DNA of 64,000 nt from Afifellaceae bacterium (GTDB lineage: Bacteria; Pseudomonadota; Alphaproteobacteria; Rhizobiales; Afifellaceae). The stretch's first letter is position 1; each line of letters opens with the position of its first letter. The stretch covers positions 62,001 to 126,000 of the forward strand of contig JANQKG010000030.1 in NCBI GenBank assembly GCA_028281235.1. The letters are read 5' to 3'. The notes beneath the pieces are model-generated. The model had not been told where the DNA came from, did not search any database, and saw nothing but the letters and a program-made list of their open reading frames with translations. Shown here in pieces: positions 8,973 through 20,810 of the stretch. Position numbers and translations under genes: made by a program.

Positions 8973-9431
8973 CTAGCGTTCCAGATAAGGCGCCATGCCC
9001 TGGCGCGCCAACTCGTCGGCACGCTCATTCAGGTCGTGGCCGGCATGGCCGCGCACCCAATGCCAATCCACGTCATGCTTGTCGGCGAGCGCCTCGAGCG
9101 TCTGCCACAGCTCGGCATTCTTCACCGGCTTCTTGGCGGCGTTGCGCCAGCCGTTCCGCTTCCAGTTATGGATCCAGCTGGTGATGCCCTTGCGGAGATA
9201 TTCTGAATCGGTGTGCAGTTCCACAACGCACCAGCCCTTCAGCGCGCTGAGCGCCTCAATGGCCGCCGTCAGCTCCATGCGGTTGTTCGTGGTCTCCGGC
9301 TCCCCGCCGGAGATCTCCTTCGTGTGACCGTTGAACTCCAGGATCGCACCCCAGCCGCCCGGCCCGGGATTGCCGGAGCAGGCGCCGTCGGTGTGGATCA
9401 CCACGGTTTTGGTTTTGGCGGAATCCGTCAC
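8973..9431 (-). CDS. rnhA: Ribonuclease HI
   Basis: RNase HI cleaves the RNA strand of RNA-DNA hybrids. The 152-residue product has the full catalytic set: D15 in [16 protein letters not shown]53 in [14 protein letters not shown]75 in [12 protein letters not shown]129 in VRGHAG and D139 in NERADELA. Both the basic handle ([18 protein letters not shown]) and overall length match the E. coli-type enzyme. Translation starts at GTG 9431, which overlaps the stop of thrB by four bases, so rnhA is translationally coupled to and downstream of thrB in the long minus-strand run. Confidence 0.97.
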   Translation of the reverse strand: MTDSAKTKTVVIHTDGACSGNPGPGGWGAILEFNGHTKEISGGEPETTNNRMELTAAIEALSALKGWCVVELHTDSEYLRKGITSWIHNWKRNGWRNAAKKPVKNAELWQTLEALADKHDVDWHWVRGHAGHDLNERADELARQGMAPYLER

Positions 9432-10399
9432 CCGTGCAGCCCGTCGCCGTAATCATCGGCGCTTTCCACCTTTTGGTGGAAGCGCAGCTTGCGCAGATAT
9501 TCCCGCGGGTCCTTCGGCGTCACCAGCGCGCCCGGCGGCACGGAGAGCCAATCGTAGAGCCGCGTCAGCAAGAAACGGAGTGCTGCGCCGCGCGCCAGGA
9601 CGGGCAGCGCCCGGCGCTCCTCCGCCGACAAGGGCCGCACCTCCTCATAGGCCCGGATAAGCGCGCCGCCCTTGGTCACGTTGAAGGAATTGTCCGGCTC
9701 AAAGCACCAGGCGTTCAGGCCGACGGCGAGATCGTAGGCCAGGAGATCGTTGCAGGCGAAATAGAAATCGATCAGACCCGACAGCTCGTCTTTCAAGAAG
9801 AAGACGTTGTCGGGAAAAAGATCGGCGTGGATGACGCCCTCCGGCAGACCGGTCGGCCAGCTCGCCTCAAGAAAGGCAAGCTCAGCCGACACGAAGGTCT
9901 CCAGGCCGGGCTCGATCGTGTCGGCACGCGCGCGCGACATCTCAAAAAGCGGCGGCCAATCCTTCAGCGCCAACGCGTTGACGCGCGTGATCTCAAAGCC
10001 CTGGCCGGCGGCGTGCATCTCCGCCATCGCGCGACCGACAGCAGCGCAGTGCTGTCTTTTCGGGCGCCGCACCCACATGCCTTCCAGGAAAGAGATGATG
10101 GCGGCGGGGCGGCCGGCGACACGGCGCAGCGCCTGGCCGTCGCGCGCCTTCACCGGCAACGGGCAGCGTATGCCGCGTCCGGCGAGATGCTCCATCAGCC
10201 CAAGGAAGAACGGCAGATCGGCTTCCGAGACGCGCTTCTCGTAGAGTGTGAGGATGAAACTGCCCGCCTCGGTGCGCAGCAGAAAGTTGGAGTTCTCGAC
10301 GCCCTCCGCGATGCCCTTGAAAGAAAGCACCGCTCCGAGATCGTAATCCTTCAGCAGATCCTCGAGGTCGGCGTCGCCGACATCGGTGTAGACCGCCAT
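9428..10399 (-). CDS. thrB: Homoserine kinase (ThrB, aminoglycoside-phosphotransferase fold)
   Basis: The 323-residue enzyme phosphorylates homoserine for ThrC. It belongs to the kinase-fold homoserine kinase type found in many Proteobacteria, not the GHMP type. The N-terminus [16 protein letters not shown] and [13 protein letters not shown] are typical; the catalytic Brenner-type motif is [13 protein letters not shown] and the metal-binding DFG equivalent is LIDFYFA. It starts one base after the ispH stop and overlaps rnhA by four bases, an order (ispH-thrB-rnhA) conserved in many alphaproteobacteria. Confidence 0.95.
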   Translation of the reverse strand: MAVYTDVGDADLEDLLKDYDLGAVLSFKGIAEGVENSNFLLRTEAGSFILTLYEKRVSEADLPFFLGLMEHLAGRGIRCPLPVKARDGQALRRVAGRPAAIISFLEGMWVRRPKRQHCAAVGRAMAEMHAAGQGFEITRVNALALKDWPPLFEMSRARADTIEPGLETFVSAELAFLEASWPTGLPEGVIHADLFPDNVFFLKDELSGLIDFYFACNDLLAYDLAVGLNAWCFEPDNSFNVTKGGALIRAYEEVRPLSAEERRALPVLARGAALRFLLTRLYDWLSVPPGALVTPKDPREYLRKLRFHQKVESADDYGDGLHG

Positions 10400-10400
10400 C

Positions 10401-11357
10401 TCAGGCAGCGGCCTCGCGCAGCGACCTCGGCAAGCTGAACACGATACTCTCCTCGGCGGTCGTCACCATCTCGACTTCGATGTCGAAACGCTCGGCGAAG
10501 GCGTCGAGCACCTCCTCAACGATCACCTCCGGTGCCGACGCGCCTGCCGTGACGCCGATCTTCTCAACGCCCTCAAAATCCGCCCAGTTGATTTCCGATG
10601 CCCGCTGCAAAAGCACGGCCTTGGGGCAGCCGGCACGCTCCGCCACCTCACGCAGGCGCTGCGAGTTGGAGGAGTTCGGCGCGCCGACGACCAGCATGCG
10701 TTCAACCACCGGCGCGACGTGCTTCACCGCCTCCTGGCGGTTGGTGGTGGCGTAGCAGATGTCGTCCTTGTGCGGGCCGGCGATCTTGGGGAAGCGTGTC
10801 TTCAACTCGCCGACGATCGCGGCGGTATCATCGACCGACAGCGTCGTCTGCGTGATCCACGCCAGATTGTCGGGATCGCGCGGCTGGAAGGCGCGCGCAT
10901 CTTCCACCGTCTCCACCAGCGTGATGGCGCCGTCGGGGAGCTGGCCCATGGTGCCCTCCACCTCCGGATGGCCGGCATGGCCGACGAGCACGATCTCATG
11001 GCCACGGCGGGCGTGCAGGATCGCTTCCTTGTGGACCTTGGAAACCAGCGGGCATGTCGCATCGAGCACGAAGATGTTGCGCGCCTTGGCGTCGTCCCAG
11101 ACCCGGTTGGAAACGCCGTGTGCGGAGAAGACGACCGGGCGGTCGCAATCGGGAATCTCCTCCAGCTCCTCCACGAAGACGGCGCCCTTGGCCTTCAGGC
11201 TCTCCACAACATAGCGATTGTGGACGATCTCGTGGCGCACGTAGACGGGCGCGCCGAAACGCTCCAGCGCCTCTTCAACGACCTGGATGGCGCGCTCCAC
11301 GCCAGCGCAGAAGCCGCGCGGGGCGCAAAGCAGGATATGCAGCTTCTGTCCGCCCAT
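10401..11357 (-). CDS. ispH: 4-hydroxy-3-methylbut-2-enyl diphosphate reductase
   Basis: IspH is the last enzyme of the non-mevalonate (MEP) pathway; it reduces HMBPP to IPP and DMAPP with a [4Fe-4S] cluster. The three cluster cysteines are present at C17 ([15 protein letters not shown]), C102 ([15 protein letters not shown]) and C201 ([14 protein letters not shown]), together with the conserved [19 protein letters not shown] and PNSSNSQRL motifs. I use ATG 11357 (318 residues); a TTG at 11372 directly abuts the SURF1 stop but adds only five non-conserved residues. Cotranscription with the cytochrome oxidase assembly genes links quinone and heme-O prenyl precursors to respiration. Confidence 0.96.
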   Translation of the reverse strand: MGGQKLHILLCAPRGFCAGVERAIQVVEEALERFGAPVYVRHEIVHNRYVVESLKAKGAVFVEELEEIPDCDRPVVFSAHGVSNRVWDDAKARNIFVLDATCPLVSKVHKEAILHARRGHEIVLVGHAGHPEVEGTMGQLPDGAITLVETVEDARAFQPRDPDNLAWITQTTLSVDDTAAIVGELKTRFPKIAGPHKDDICYATTNRQEAVKHVAPVVERMLVVGAPNSSNSQRLREVAERAGCPKAVLLQRASEINWADFEGVEKIGVTAGASAPEVIVEEVLDAFAERFDIEVEMVTTAEESIVFSLPRSLREAAA

Positions 11358-11372
11358 CGAATCCAAGACCAA

Positions 11373-12149
11373 TTAGGGTTGCCCCCTCGGCGCCGTCAAG
11401 CGCTGCGTCTGCGGCTCTTTGAGCCGACGCCATGCAAAAACACCGAAAACCGCCAGAAGCGCCGCGGCAAGCCCATACCAGGTGATGGCATATTGGAGAT
11501 GGTTGTTGGCGAAGGACGTGCGCGTCTCGCCGGCCTGCGGCAGCCCTGAGGGCGGTGTGGAGGCGCCGTTGAGATCGACGAAGAAGCCTTCCGCCGGGCC
11601 AACGCCGATGGCGTCTGCAATGCGCTGCGGGTCGCGCGCAAAGAAGAGGCGTTCCTGCGGTTTGGGATCGGGCGTGAACGCGCTGCCTTCTTCCGGTGCG
11701 CGGACCAGTCCCTCGATTACCTGCTCGCCGGCCGGCGCCGCCGCATGGTCGCGGCCCTCCGGTACAAACCCGCGATTGACGAAGATCTGCGCGCCTGAGG
11801 AGGCGACGGCAAACGGCGTCAGCACCCAATGGCCGGGCCCGCCATAAGTCCCGCGCGGGCGCTCCAGCGACGTGAAAACGCGGACCTCGCCGTCTGGACG
11901 ATAGGCGCCCGTCAGCCGCACCGGCCGATATTCGTTGGCTTGAAGGAAGGCGTCGCGTTCGCCATCCGGCACAGGGAGCTGCGAAGCGAGCGCGAGCGGC
12001 GCCATGTCCGGGCGCGCCTCGACGCGGGCGATCAGGTCTTCCTTCCAGGCCAGCCGGTCGACCTGCCAATGGCCGAGCGAGATCAGGACTGCGAGCGCCA
12101 GGCAGGTCAAAAACGCCGGCAATATCAGACCTTTGAGCCGCGCTGGCAT
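11373..12149 (-). CDS. SURF1 family cytochrome oxidase biogenesis protein
   Basis: SURF1 proteins help insert heme a into cytochrome c oxidase subunit I. This 258-residue protein has the family's layout: an N-terminal membrane helix (about 9-26) followed by GHWQVDRLAWKEDLI, a periplasmic domain with VNRGFVP, the FFVDLN strand and a C-terminal helix preceded by NNHLQYAITWYGLA, the SURF1 signature. It lies 10 bases after DUF983 and directly before ispH in the oxidase locus. Some groups call this protein CtaH or Shy1; I leave the symbol blank. Confidence 0.94.
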   Translation of the reverse strand: MPARLKGLILPAFLTCLALAVLISLGHWQVDRLAWKEDLIARVEARPDMAPLALASQLPVPDGERDAFLQANEYRPVRLTGAYRPDGEVRVFTSLERPRGTYGGPGHWVLTPFAVASSGAQIFVNRGFVPEGRDHAAAPAGEQVIEGLVRAPEEGSAFTPDPKPQERLFFARDPQRIADAIGVGPAEGFFVDLNGASTPPSGLPQAGETRTSFANNHLQYAITWYGLAAALLAVFGVFAWRRLKEPQTQRLTAPRGQP

Positions 12150-12159
12150 CTTTCGCTTT

Positions 12160-12540
12160 TCAGCCGCTTAAGCGGCCCTCTTCGGCGTTATGGTGGAATT
12201 GCAGCGCGATCAGGACGCCTTTCAGGAGCCGCATGGCGCCGAGACAGAGGACCAGCGCCAGCGGCAGCCACAGCACGAAGTGCAGCCAAATCGGCGGGCC
12301 GTAGGCCACCTCAATCATAAGGGCCGCGCCGGCAACGATGAAGCCGACGATCAGGATGGCAAAGACCGCCGGGCCGTCGGCGGAATCGGCGAAGCCGAAA
12401 TCCAATCCGCAAGCGCTGCAGCGCGGTGGAAGTTTCAGGAAACCATCGAACAGGCGCCCCTCGCCACAGCGCGGGCAGCGGCCTCTGAGGCCGGTGGGGA
12501 CCGGCTGTTGCGGCGGGTAGAGCGCTTTGTCCTCAGCCAT
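12160..12540 (-). CDS. DUF983 family membrane protein
   Basis: A 126-residue protein with an N-terminal zinc-ribbon-like pair (RCPRCGEGRLFDGFL then PRCSACGLDFGF) and two membrane helices (about 58-78 and 84-108), the pattern of DUF983. The function is unknown; its near-constant place between cytochrome oxidase subunit III and SURF1 in alphaproteobacteria suggests a role in oxidase assembly, but that is inference from context. It is on the minus strand inside the cta run. Confidence 0.9.
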   Translation of the reverse strand: MAEDKALYPPQQPVPTGLRGRCPRCGEGRLFDGFLKLPPRCSACGLDFGFADSADGPAVFAILIVGFIVAGAALMIEVAYGPPIWLHFVLWLPLALVLCLGAMRLLKGVLIALQFHHNAEEGRLSG

Positions 12541-12581
12541 CGGCCGTAAGTGCCGGCGGGCTCAATCGGTCCGGCGGCCGA

Positions 12582-13418
12582 CTAATGGAAGTGGCCGCCG
12601 GCGTTGCCCCACACATAGATGCAGGTGAACAGGAACAGCCAGACGACATCGACGAAGTGCCAATACCAGGCCGCTGCCTCAAAGCCGAAATGCTGCTCCG
12701 GCGTGAAATGGCCGAGATAGACCCGTACCAGGCACACGATCAGGAAGATCGTTCCGATGATGACGTGGAAGCCGTGAAAGCCGGTCGCCATGAAGAAGGT
12801 GGCGCCGTAGATGCTGCCGGCGAAGTCGAACGGCGCGACGGCATATTCATAGGCCTGAACGGCAGTGAACAGGAGGCCGAGCAGGATGGTCAGCCACAGG
12901 CCCCATTTCAGGCCCCTGCGATCGTTGTGCAGCAGCGCATGATGAGCCCAGGTCACCGTGGTGCCGGAGGTGAGCAGGATGAGCGTATTGAGGAGCGGCA
13001 GGTGCCAGGGGTCGAAGACCTCCATGCCATCCGGCGGCCAATGCCCGCCTGTCGCTTCTACGCGCGCAAACTGAGCGGCCTCGTTGTAGAAGAGGCTGGC
13101 GTCGAAGAAGGCCCAGAACCAGGCGACAAAGAACATCACCTCCGAGGCGATGAACATGATCATGCCGTAACGCATGTGGAGCTGAACGACGCGGGTGTGG
13201 TCGCCTTGATGCGCCTCTCTGATCACGTCGACCCACCAGCCGAACATGGTGTAGAGGACGCCGATCGTTCCCGGCATCACCCACCACCAGCTGATCTGAC
13301 CGTGCATGGCAAAGATCATGGCCACGGCCAGCACGAAGGCTGAAACCGCGCCGATGATCGGCCACGGGCTCGGCTCGACCAGATGATAATCGTGGTGCTT
13401 CGCGTGTGCGTCAGCCAT
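12582..13418 (-). CDS. ctaE: Cytochrome c oxidase subunit III
   Basis: Subunit III of aa3-type cytochrome c oxidase, 278 residues with seven membrane helices. Diagnostic segments include HDYHLVEPSPWP, VMFFVAWFWAFFDASL, the HALLHNDR loop, the FMATGFHGFHVIIGTIFL helix and a final AAWYWHFVDVVWLFLF. The start is placed at ATG 13418 (MADAHAKHHDYHL), the usual rhizobial N-terminus; an ATG at 13433 adds MGLDA and cannot be excluded. It follows ctaG by 55 bases. Confidence 0.96.
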   Translation of the reverse strand: MADAHAKHHDYHLVEPSPWPIIGAVSAFVLAVAMIFAMHGQISWWWVMPGTIGVLYTMFGWWVDVIREAHQGDHTRVVQLHMRYGMIMFIASEVMFFVAWFWAFFDASLFYNEAAQFARVEATGGHWPPDGMEVFDPWHLPLLNTLILLTSGTTVTWAHHALLHNDRRGLKWGLWLTILLGLLFTAVQAYEYAVAPFDFAGSIYGATFFMATGFHGFHVIIGTIFLIVCLVRVYLGHFTPEQHFGFEAAAWYWHFVDVVWLFLFTCIYVWGNAGGHFH

Positions 13419-13473
13419 GGCGTCCAACCCCATTCCTAACCGTCAAGCCGAACGGAACGTCCGGCCGTGTGTC

Positions 13474-14088
13474 CTACAGGCTTTCCTCAAGCGCGTCGCC
13501 TTTGGCTTGTGCGACGGGTTGCTCGACCCCGACAGCGGGGAAGAACGTATAGGAAAGCGTGATTGTTCGTGTGGCCTCCAACTCCCGGTCGTCGGCCAGG
13601 TCCGGCGAGACGAAGAACTGCACCGGCATCTCGATGCTCTCACCGGGCTGAAGCTCCTGCTCGACGAAGCAGAAACATTCGATCTTGTTGAAATACATCC
13701 CCACGGAGTCGGGCTGCACGTTGAACGTCGCGGTACCGACAGTGGCGTTGAGGCCGTTGTTCTCCGCCACGAAATTGACCAACGCCGTTTCGCCGAGCTT
13801 GACCTCAATCTGCGGCACGGCGGGGCGCAGGGTCCACGGCAGCTCGGAGACATTGCCGTCGAAGCGCACCACGACGCGACGGTCCAGAACGCGATCGGAA
13901 GCGGCATCGGCGCGCTGCGTCGTGCCGCCATAGCCGGTCACCCGGCAGAAGAGATCGTAAAGCGGGACGGCGGCAAAGGAGAGCCCGACCATGCCGAAGA
14001 CCACGGCCAAGAGCCCCACCACCAGAACCGTGTTGCTGCGCGGCTTCGCGGCGCCGTCGGAGCCTGGGGTTTGGCGATCGGCGTTCAT
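13474..14088 (-). CDS. ctaG: Cytochrome c oxidase assembly protein CtaG (Cox11)
   Basis: CtaG/Cox11 delivers copper to the CuB site of oxidase subunit I. The 204-residue protein has one N-terminal membrane anchor (about 20-42), then the conserved VPLYDLFCRVTGYGGT, and the copper-binding motif FNKIECFCFVEQ followed by MPVQFFVSPDL. Its start codon overlaps the stop of coxF by four bases (ATGA). All hallmark residues are present, so this is a functional-looking copy. Confidence 0.97.
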   Translation of the reverse strand: MNADRQTPGSDGAAKPRSNTVLVVGLLAVVFGMVGLSFAAVPLYDLFCRVTGYGGTTQRADAASDRVLDRRVVVRFDGNVSELPWTLRPAVPQIEVKLGETALVNFVAENNGLNATVGTATFNVQPDSVGMYFNKIECFCFVEQELQPGESIEMPVQFFVSPDLADDRELEATRTITLSYTFFPAVGVEQPVAQAKGDALEESL

Positions 14089-14246
14089 AGCGGGCGGTTC
14101 ATGATGCTTGGCCCGTGGGCGATGGCCATAATGTAGAACAGCACGACCAGAGCCGCGAGAACGAGCGCCAGTGCCAGCGACCGGCGGCGCCTGCGCCGTA
14201 TCTGTTCCGGCGTAAGGACCCGGGGCGCCTCACGATCTTCAGCCAC
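14085..14246 (-). CDS. coxF: Small CoxF-type membrane protein
   Basis: A 53-residue reading frame starts at GTG 14246, overlapping the ctaB stop by 8 bases, and ends overlapping the ctaG start by 4. It reads [18 protein letters not shown], then one hydrophobic helix ([20 protein letters not shown]) and [10 protein letters not shown]. The Arg-rich stop-transfer segment, single helix, and position between ctaB and ctaG match the small CoxF proteins of rhizobial oxidase operons. A longer open frame (to 14381) lies inside ctaB and is not the gene. The function is unknown; a role in oxidase assembly is inferred from context. Confidence 0.82.
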   Translation of the reverse strand: MAEDREAPRVLTPEQIRRRRRRSLALALVLAALVVLFYIMAIAHGPSIMNRPL

Positions 14247-15177
14247 CGACCAGCCCGGCGAAGGCCGCTTCCAGAAGCCGCGCCGCAAAAAGCGCGAACA
14301 GGTAGAGGATGGAATAGCCGAAGAGGCTCCCGGCGGCCTGGCGCGCGTCTTCGTCGCGGCTCCGCCACAGGCGGATGGCACGGCGCAGGAACTCCGCGCC
14401 CAATATTATCGCTGCCAGACCATAGAACGGGCCGGCGAAACCGAGCGGCCATGGGAGAACGGCGATCGGCGCAAGGATCGCGGTGTAGGCGAGGACCTGA
14501 CGGCGGGTCGCCGCAGTGCCGGCCACGTTCGGAAGCATCGGAACGCCGGCGCGCTCGTAGTCCTTATGCGCCAAAAGGGCGAGCGCCCAGAAATGCGGCG
14601 GCGTCCACAGGAAGATGATCAGGAAGTAGAGAAGCGGCTCCGCCGCGACAGTGCCCGTCATCGCCGCCCAGCCGATCACCGGCGGCAAGGCGCCGGCAGC
14701 TCCGCCAATGACGATGTTCTGTGCAGTCCAGCGCTTCAGCCACATCGTATAGATGACGACGTAGAAGACGATCGTGAAGGCAAGCAGGCCGGCGGCAAGC
14801 CAATTGGCCGCCAATCCCAACGTAACGACGGCAAAGGCCGCCAGCACGATCCCGAAGGCCAGAGCGTCTGAGCGCTCCAGGCGGCGCGCCGGGATCGGCC
14901 GCCCGGCCGTGCGCTTCATCAGCCGATCAATGTCGGCGTCGTACCACATGTTGAGCGCGCCGGAGGCGCCGGCACCAACGGCAATGGCGATCAGCGCGAT
15001 CGCCGCGAGGATTGGCTGAAGCCCCCCGGGCGAGGCGGCCATGCCGACCAGCGCCGTAAACACAACAAGCGACATCACCCGCGGCTTCAGCAGCGCGGTG
15101 TAATCGCCGATGTCCGGATCGGCCCACGCGGGCTCGGCGATTGCGACGGCCTTCGTCTGATCTGCCGTTGTCGTCAT
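14239..15177 (-). CDS. ctaB: Protoheme IX farnesyltransferase (heme O synthase)
   Basis: CtaB attaches a farnesyl group to heme b to form heme O, the precursor of heme a. The 312-residue protein is a polytopic UbiA-superfamily prenyltransferase with about nine helices. The first Asp-rich motif is [15 protein letters not shown] and is followed by GRPIPARR; the second polar loop includes [24 protein letters not shown], specific to heme O synthases. It lies between ctaD and coxF on the minus strand. Confidence 0.97.
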   Translation of the reverse strand: MTTTADQTKAVAIAEPAWADPDIGDYTALLKPRVMSLVVFTALVGMAASPGGLQPILAAIALIAIAVGAGASGALNMWYDADIDRLMKRTAGRPIPARRLERSDALAFGIVLAAFAVVTLGLAANWLAAGLLAFTIVFYVVIYTMWLKRWTAQNIVIGGAAGALPPVIGWAAMTGTVAAEPLLYFLIIFLWTPPHFWALALLAHKDYERAGVPMLPNVAGTAATRRQVLAYTAILAPIAVLPWPLGFAGPFYGLAAIILGAEFLRRAIRLWRSRDEDARQAAGSLFGYSILYLFALFAARLLEAAFAGLVGG

Positions 15178-15240
15178 GCTCTACTCGTCTCCGGCGGCGA
15201 TTTACGCGACGTTATGAATGGGCTGCCCATTTGCCACGGA

Positions 15241-17833
<2,593 letters not shown>

Positions 17834-18035
17834 GGATTCGTCTCTCCGCGTCGCGGACTTCGGCGGTTGCGAGGCCCCGGGGTGAGCCTCAGCCGAATGG
17901 GCGCCCGCATGCCCCTCCGATCGGCACAATCGAGTATACAAATCGGCCAGTCGGCGCAACGCGCAAGGGGGGCGATTTATGCGGCATATTTGCGCGCGGA
18001 ACGGCCGTCGACACGCGCAGAGGTCGGCCTCTTTC

Positions 18036-18063
18036 TTGACACCTTGGGCGGCTCTGGTAGGGC
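18036..18063 (+). promoter_or_regulatory. Possible promoter of the IalB gene
   Basis: TTGACA at 18036-18041 is followed 16 bases later by TAGGGC (18058-18063), a weak -10. It points toward the IalB-family gene starting 34 to 64 bases downstream, in the 263-base divergent gap shared with ctaC. The -35 is good, the -10 poor, so this is tentative. Confidence 0.35.
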
Positions 18064-18096
18064 TTCGCATCGCCTTTGCCGGGCGTTTTGCGAAAA

Positions 18097-18615
18097 ATGT
18101 GGCCCTTCTGGTTTGGAAAGCTAAACGTGTATCGTCTCCTTCTCATCGCGACGCTTTTGCTCATGGCGCCCGCCCAAGCTTTGGCGCAGGGCGAGGTCAA
18201 AGCCAAATATGGCGACTGGGATTTGCGCTGCGACACGCCGCCGGGCGCGCAGAATCAGCAGTGCTTCATCATGCAATTCGTCACCGCCGCCGACCGCGAC
18301 AATGTCGGCCTATCTGTGATTGTCATGAAGACGGCTGATAAGCAGGCGCGTATCCTCAGGCTCCTGGCGCCGCTCGGCGTGCTTCTGCCGCGCGGGCTCG
18401 GGCTGAGGATCGACGATACCGATATGGGCACGACCGGCTTCATCCGCTGTTTGCCGAATGGCTGCCTGTCGGAGGTGCTCATGGACGATTCGCTGATTGA
18501 GTCCTTGCGTGCAGGCGAACGAGCGATGTTCATTATTTTCCAGACGCCGGAGGAGGGAATCGGTGTGCCGATTTCGCTTGAGGGTTTCGGCGAAGGCTTC
18601 GACGCACTTCCCTGA
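18097..18615 (+). CDS. Invasion associated locus B (IalB) family protein
   Basis: A secreted protein of the IalB family (PF06776 type), 172 residues from ATG 18097. After the signal peptide (cleavage after ALAQ) come the hallmarks KYGDWDLRCD, a central QCFIMQFV cysteine, the LPRGLGLRIDD turn, and a second cysteine pair in FIRCLPNGCLSE. IalB homologues are widespread in free-living Rhizobiales, so the name does not imply virulence. GTG 18127 is an alternative start with a GGAAAG SD and still includes a full signal peptide. It diverges from ctaC. Confidence 0.88.
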   Translation: MWPFWFGKLNVYRLLLIATLLLMAPAQALAQGEVKAKYGDWDLRCDTPPGAQNQQCFIMQFVTAADRDNVGLSVIVMKTADKQARILRLLAPLGVLLPRGLGLRIDDTDMGTTGFIRCLPNGCLSEVLMDDSLIESLRAGERAMFIIFQTPEEGIGVPISLEGFGEGFDALP

Positions 18616-18700
18616 CGCGCCTTAAGGAGCGCCGGCGCCCCACGGCGATCTCCGACGGCCCAATCCGGAAGCTGCGGCACGCGCGGGAGCGGCGATCGCC

Positions 18701-20527
18701 ATGCAGCAGGAATCCCACGGCACGAGCTTCAGCTTCGTCTTCGCCGAGCCGCTGATCCTGCTTCTGGCCGCCGTGATCGGCGTGGCGATTTCGCGCCGGC
18801 TTGGGCTCGGCTCGGTGCTCGGCTATCTCGCGGCGGGTGTCGTCATCGGACCGGTGGCACGGCTGATCACCGACGCTGAAGAGATCATGCATGTTGCCGA
18901 GCTCGGCATCGTGCTTTTCCTGTTCATCATCGGCCTGGAATTGCGGCCGGCGCGTCTGTGGTCGATGCGCACCGATATTTTCGGTCTCGGCCTGGCGCAG
19001 TTGATGGTGACCGGGCTGATCCTCACCGTGCTTTTCATGGTGCTCGGCTGGCGCATCGAGCCGGCGCTGATCATCGGGTTCGGACTTGCCATGTCGTCGA
19101 CGGCGTTCGGCATGCAGGCGCTGGCAGAACGCAACGAGGTGGCGACGCCTTATGGGCAGAAGGCGATCGGGATTCTGCTCTTTCAGGACATCGCCATCGT
19201 CCCACTTTTGGCGCTGGTGCCGATCGTGGCGTCAGGGGGTGAAGCCTTCGCGACGGCCGGCGTCACGGAGATCGTGAAAGTCGTCGCCGCCCTGGCGGCG
19301 CTGCTTCTTGCCGGCCGCTATCTGCTCAATCCGTTCTTCCGTCTCCTGGCGGTCACCGGCGCGCGCGAAATCATGACGGCGGCGGCGCTTCTGGTGGTGC
19401 TTGGCGCCGCCGTGCTGATGGATCTCGCCGGCATGTCGATGGCCATGGGTGCCTTCATCGCCGGCGTGATGCTGGCGGATTCGGCCTTTCGTCACGCACT
19501 GGAAGCAGAAGTCGAGCCGTTCCGCGGCATCTTGCTGGGGCTCTTCTTCATCTCCGTGGGCATGTCGATCAACATCGACACGGTGATCTACAGCTGGTGG
19601 CGGATCGCGCTGGCGGTGCCGGCCATTATGATCATCAAAGCCGCGGTGATTTACGGGCTGGCGCGGCTCTTCGGCTCCGGTCACGCCGATGCCGTGCGCG
19701 TCAGCCTGCTCCTGCCGCAGGCCGGCGAGTTCGCGTTTGTGCTGTTCGCCTCCGCCTTCGCGGTGCGCGCCTTGTGGCCGTCGGAGACCTCCTTCGTCGC
19801 CGGCATCGTCACCGTCACCATGGCGCTGACGCCGTTCGCCCTCATGCTCGACCGCTACCTCATCAAGCGCGATGAGACGGACGACACGATGGAGGAGGAT
19901 TTTGAGGGCGCCGGCGGCAAGGTGCTCGTCATCGGCTTCGGCCGCTTCGGGCAGATCGTCAGCCAGGTGCTTCTTGCCCAGCACATCGACGCCACCCTCA
20001 TCGACGCCAGTGCGGAACGTGTTCGACAGGCGGCGCGGTTCGGCTTCCGCATCTATTTCGGCGACGGCACCAGGCGTGAAGTGTTGCGCGCCGCGGGGGC
20101 GGGGCAGGCGTCGGTCGTGTGTGTGTGCGTTGCCAAGCCCGACATTGCCAACCGCATCATCGAGTTGGTGCACTCGGAGTTCCCCAACGCCAAGATCTAT
20201 GCGCGCTCCTACGACCGCACCCATACGCTGGAGCTTTTGGCCAATGGCGTCGATTACGAGGTTCGCGAGACACTGGAATCGGCCATTCTCTTTGGCGGCG
20301 AAACGTTGCGCGCGCTCGGCTATGACGCTGAGGAGGTGCAGACCATCGTCGATGAGGTGCGCCGCCGCGACGCCGACCGTCTGGCCTTGCAAAGAAGCGG
20401 CGGCATCCATGCCGGCCGCGAGGGGCCGCCGGCCGAGCCGATGACACCGGAGCCGCTCGTTCGCCCGACACCGCGGCATGCGGAGGATGCGCCCGGGGAC
20501 GAGCCAACAAGCCGCGCGGCTGAATAA
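18701..20527 (+). CDS. CPA2 family K+/H+ antiporter with TrkA-N domain (KefB/KefC-like)
   Basis: A 608-residue inner-membrane cation:proton antiporter. Residues 1-385 form about twelve helices with the CPA2 patterns LGYLAAGVVIGP, ELGIVLFLFIIGLEL, QDIAIVPLLAL and GAFIAGVMLADS. A TrkA-N/RCK nucleotide-binding domain follows (from about 405), with VLVIGFGRFGQIVSQ as its Rossmann loop, then a charged, Pro-rich tail of about 60 residues. KefB/KefC proteins mediate glutathione-gated K+ efflux; whether glutathione adducts gate this one cannot be told. It is preceded by an SD-like GGGAG. Confidence 0.93.
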   Translation: MQQESHGTSFSFVFAEPLILLLAAVIGVAISRRLGLGSVLGYLAAGVVIGPVARLITDAEEIMHVAELGIVLFLFIIGLELRPARLWSMRTDIFGLGLAQLMVTGLILTVLFMVLGWRIEPALIIGFGLAMSSTAFGMQALAERNEVATPYGQKAIGILLFQDIAIVPLLALVPIVASGGEAFATAGVTEIVKVVAALAALLLAGRYLLNPFFRLLAVTGAREIMTAAALLVVLGAAVLMDLAGMSMAMGAFIAGVMLADSAFRHALEAEVEPFRGILLGLFFISVGMSINIDTVIYSWWRIALAVPAIMIIKAAVIYGLARLFGSGHADAVRVSLLLPQAGEFAFVLFASAFAVRALWPSETSFVAGIVTVTMALTPFALMLDRYLIKRDETDDTMEEDFEGAGGKVLVIGFGRFGQIVSQVLLAQHIDATLIDASAERVRQAARFGFRIYFGDGTRREVLRAAGAGQASVVCVCVAKPDIANRIIELVHSEFPNAKIYARSYDRTHTLELLANGVDYEVRETLESAILFGGETLRALGYDAEEVQTIVDEVRRRDADRLALQRSGGIHAGREGPPAEPMTPEPLVRPTPRHAEDAPGDEPTSRAAE

Positions 20528-20585
20528 TGCATCCTCATCAGCATGAAGCCTTGGCCGGCAGGGGCGGCTTGGCTAAAAGGCCCCG

Positions 20586-20810
20586 ATGAACAGGCACGAG
20601 CTTTCCGGCCGCAACGGCGAAGCGCAGCTTCGCTACCTCGACAGCGACTACCAGGTCGTCGTGCCGGGTGCCTACGTGACCTGTGCTGAGACCGGCAAGC
20701 GCATCCCGCTGGCGGAGCTTCGCTATTGGAGCGTCGATCGCCAGGAGGCCTACGCCGATGTGGAGGCCTCGCTCAAGCGGGAGCAGGCCCTTCGCCAAGG
20801 CGGGACATGA
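20586..20810 (+). CDS. DUF2093 family protein
   Basis: A 74-residue protein of the rhizobial DUF2093 family, recognisable by AQLRYLDSDYQVVVPGAYVTC, ISLxxLRYWSVDRQEAY-type middle (here IPLAELRYWSVDRQEAY) and a short helical end. Function unknown. It converges with lpxK and their 3' ends overlap by 38 bases. The same pairing with lpxK is seen in other Rhizobiales. ATG 20586 has an AAGG upstream. Confidence 0.88.
   Translation: MNRHELSGRNGEAQLRYLDSDYQVVVPGAYVTCAETGKRIPLAELRYWSVDRQEAYADVEASLKREQALRQGGT

Noticed and set aside
11358..11372. TTG start for ispH
   Set aside because: Adds five non-conserved residues; the ATG at 11357 gives the normal N-terminus.
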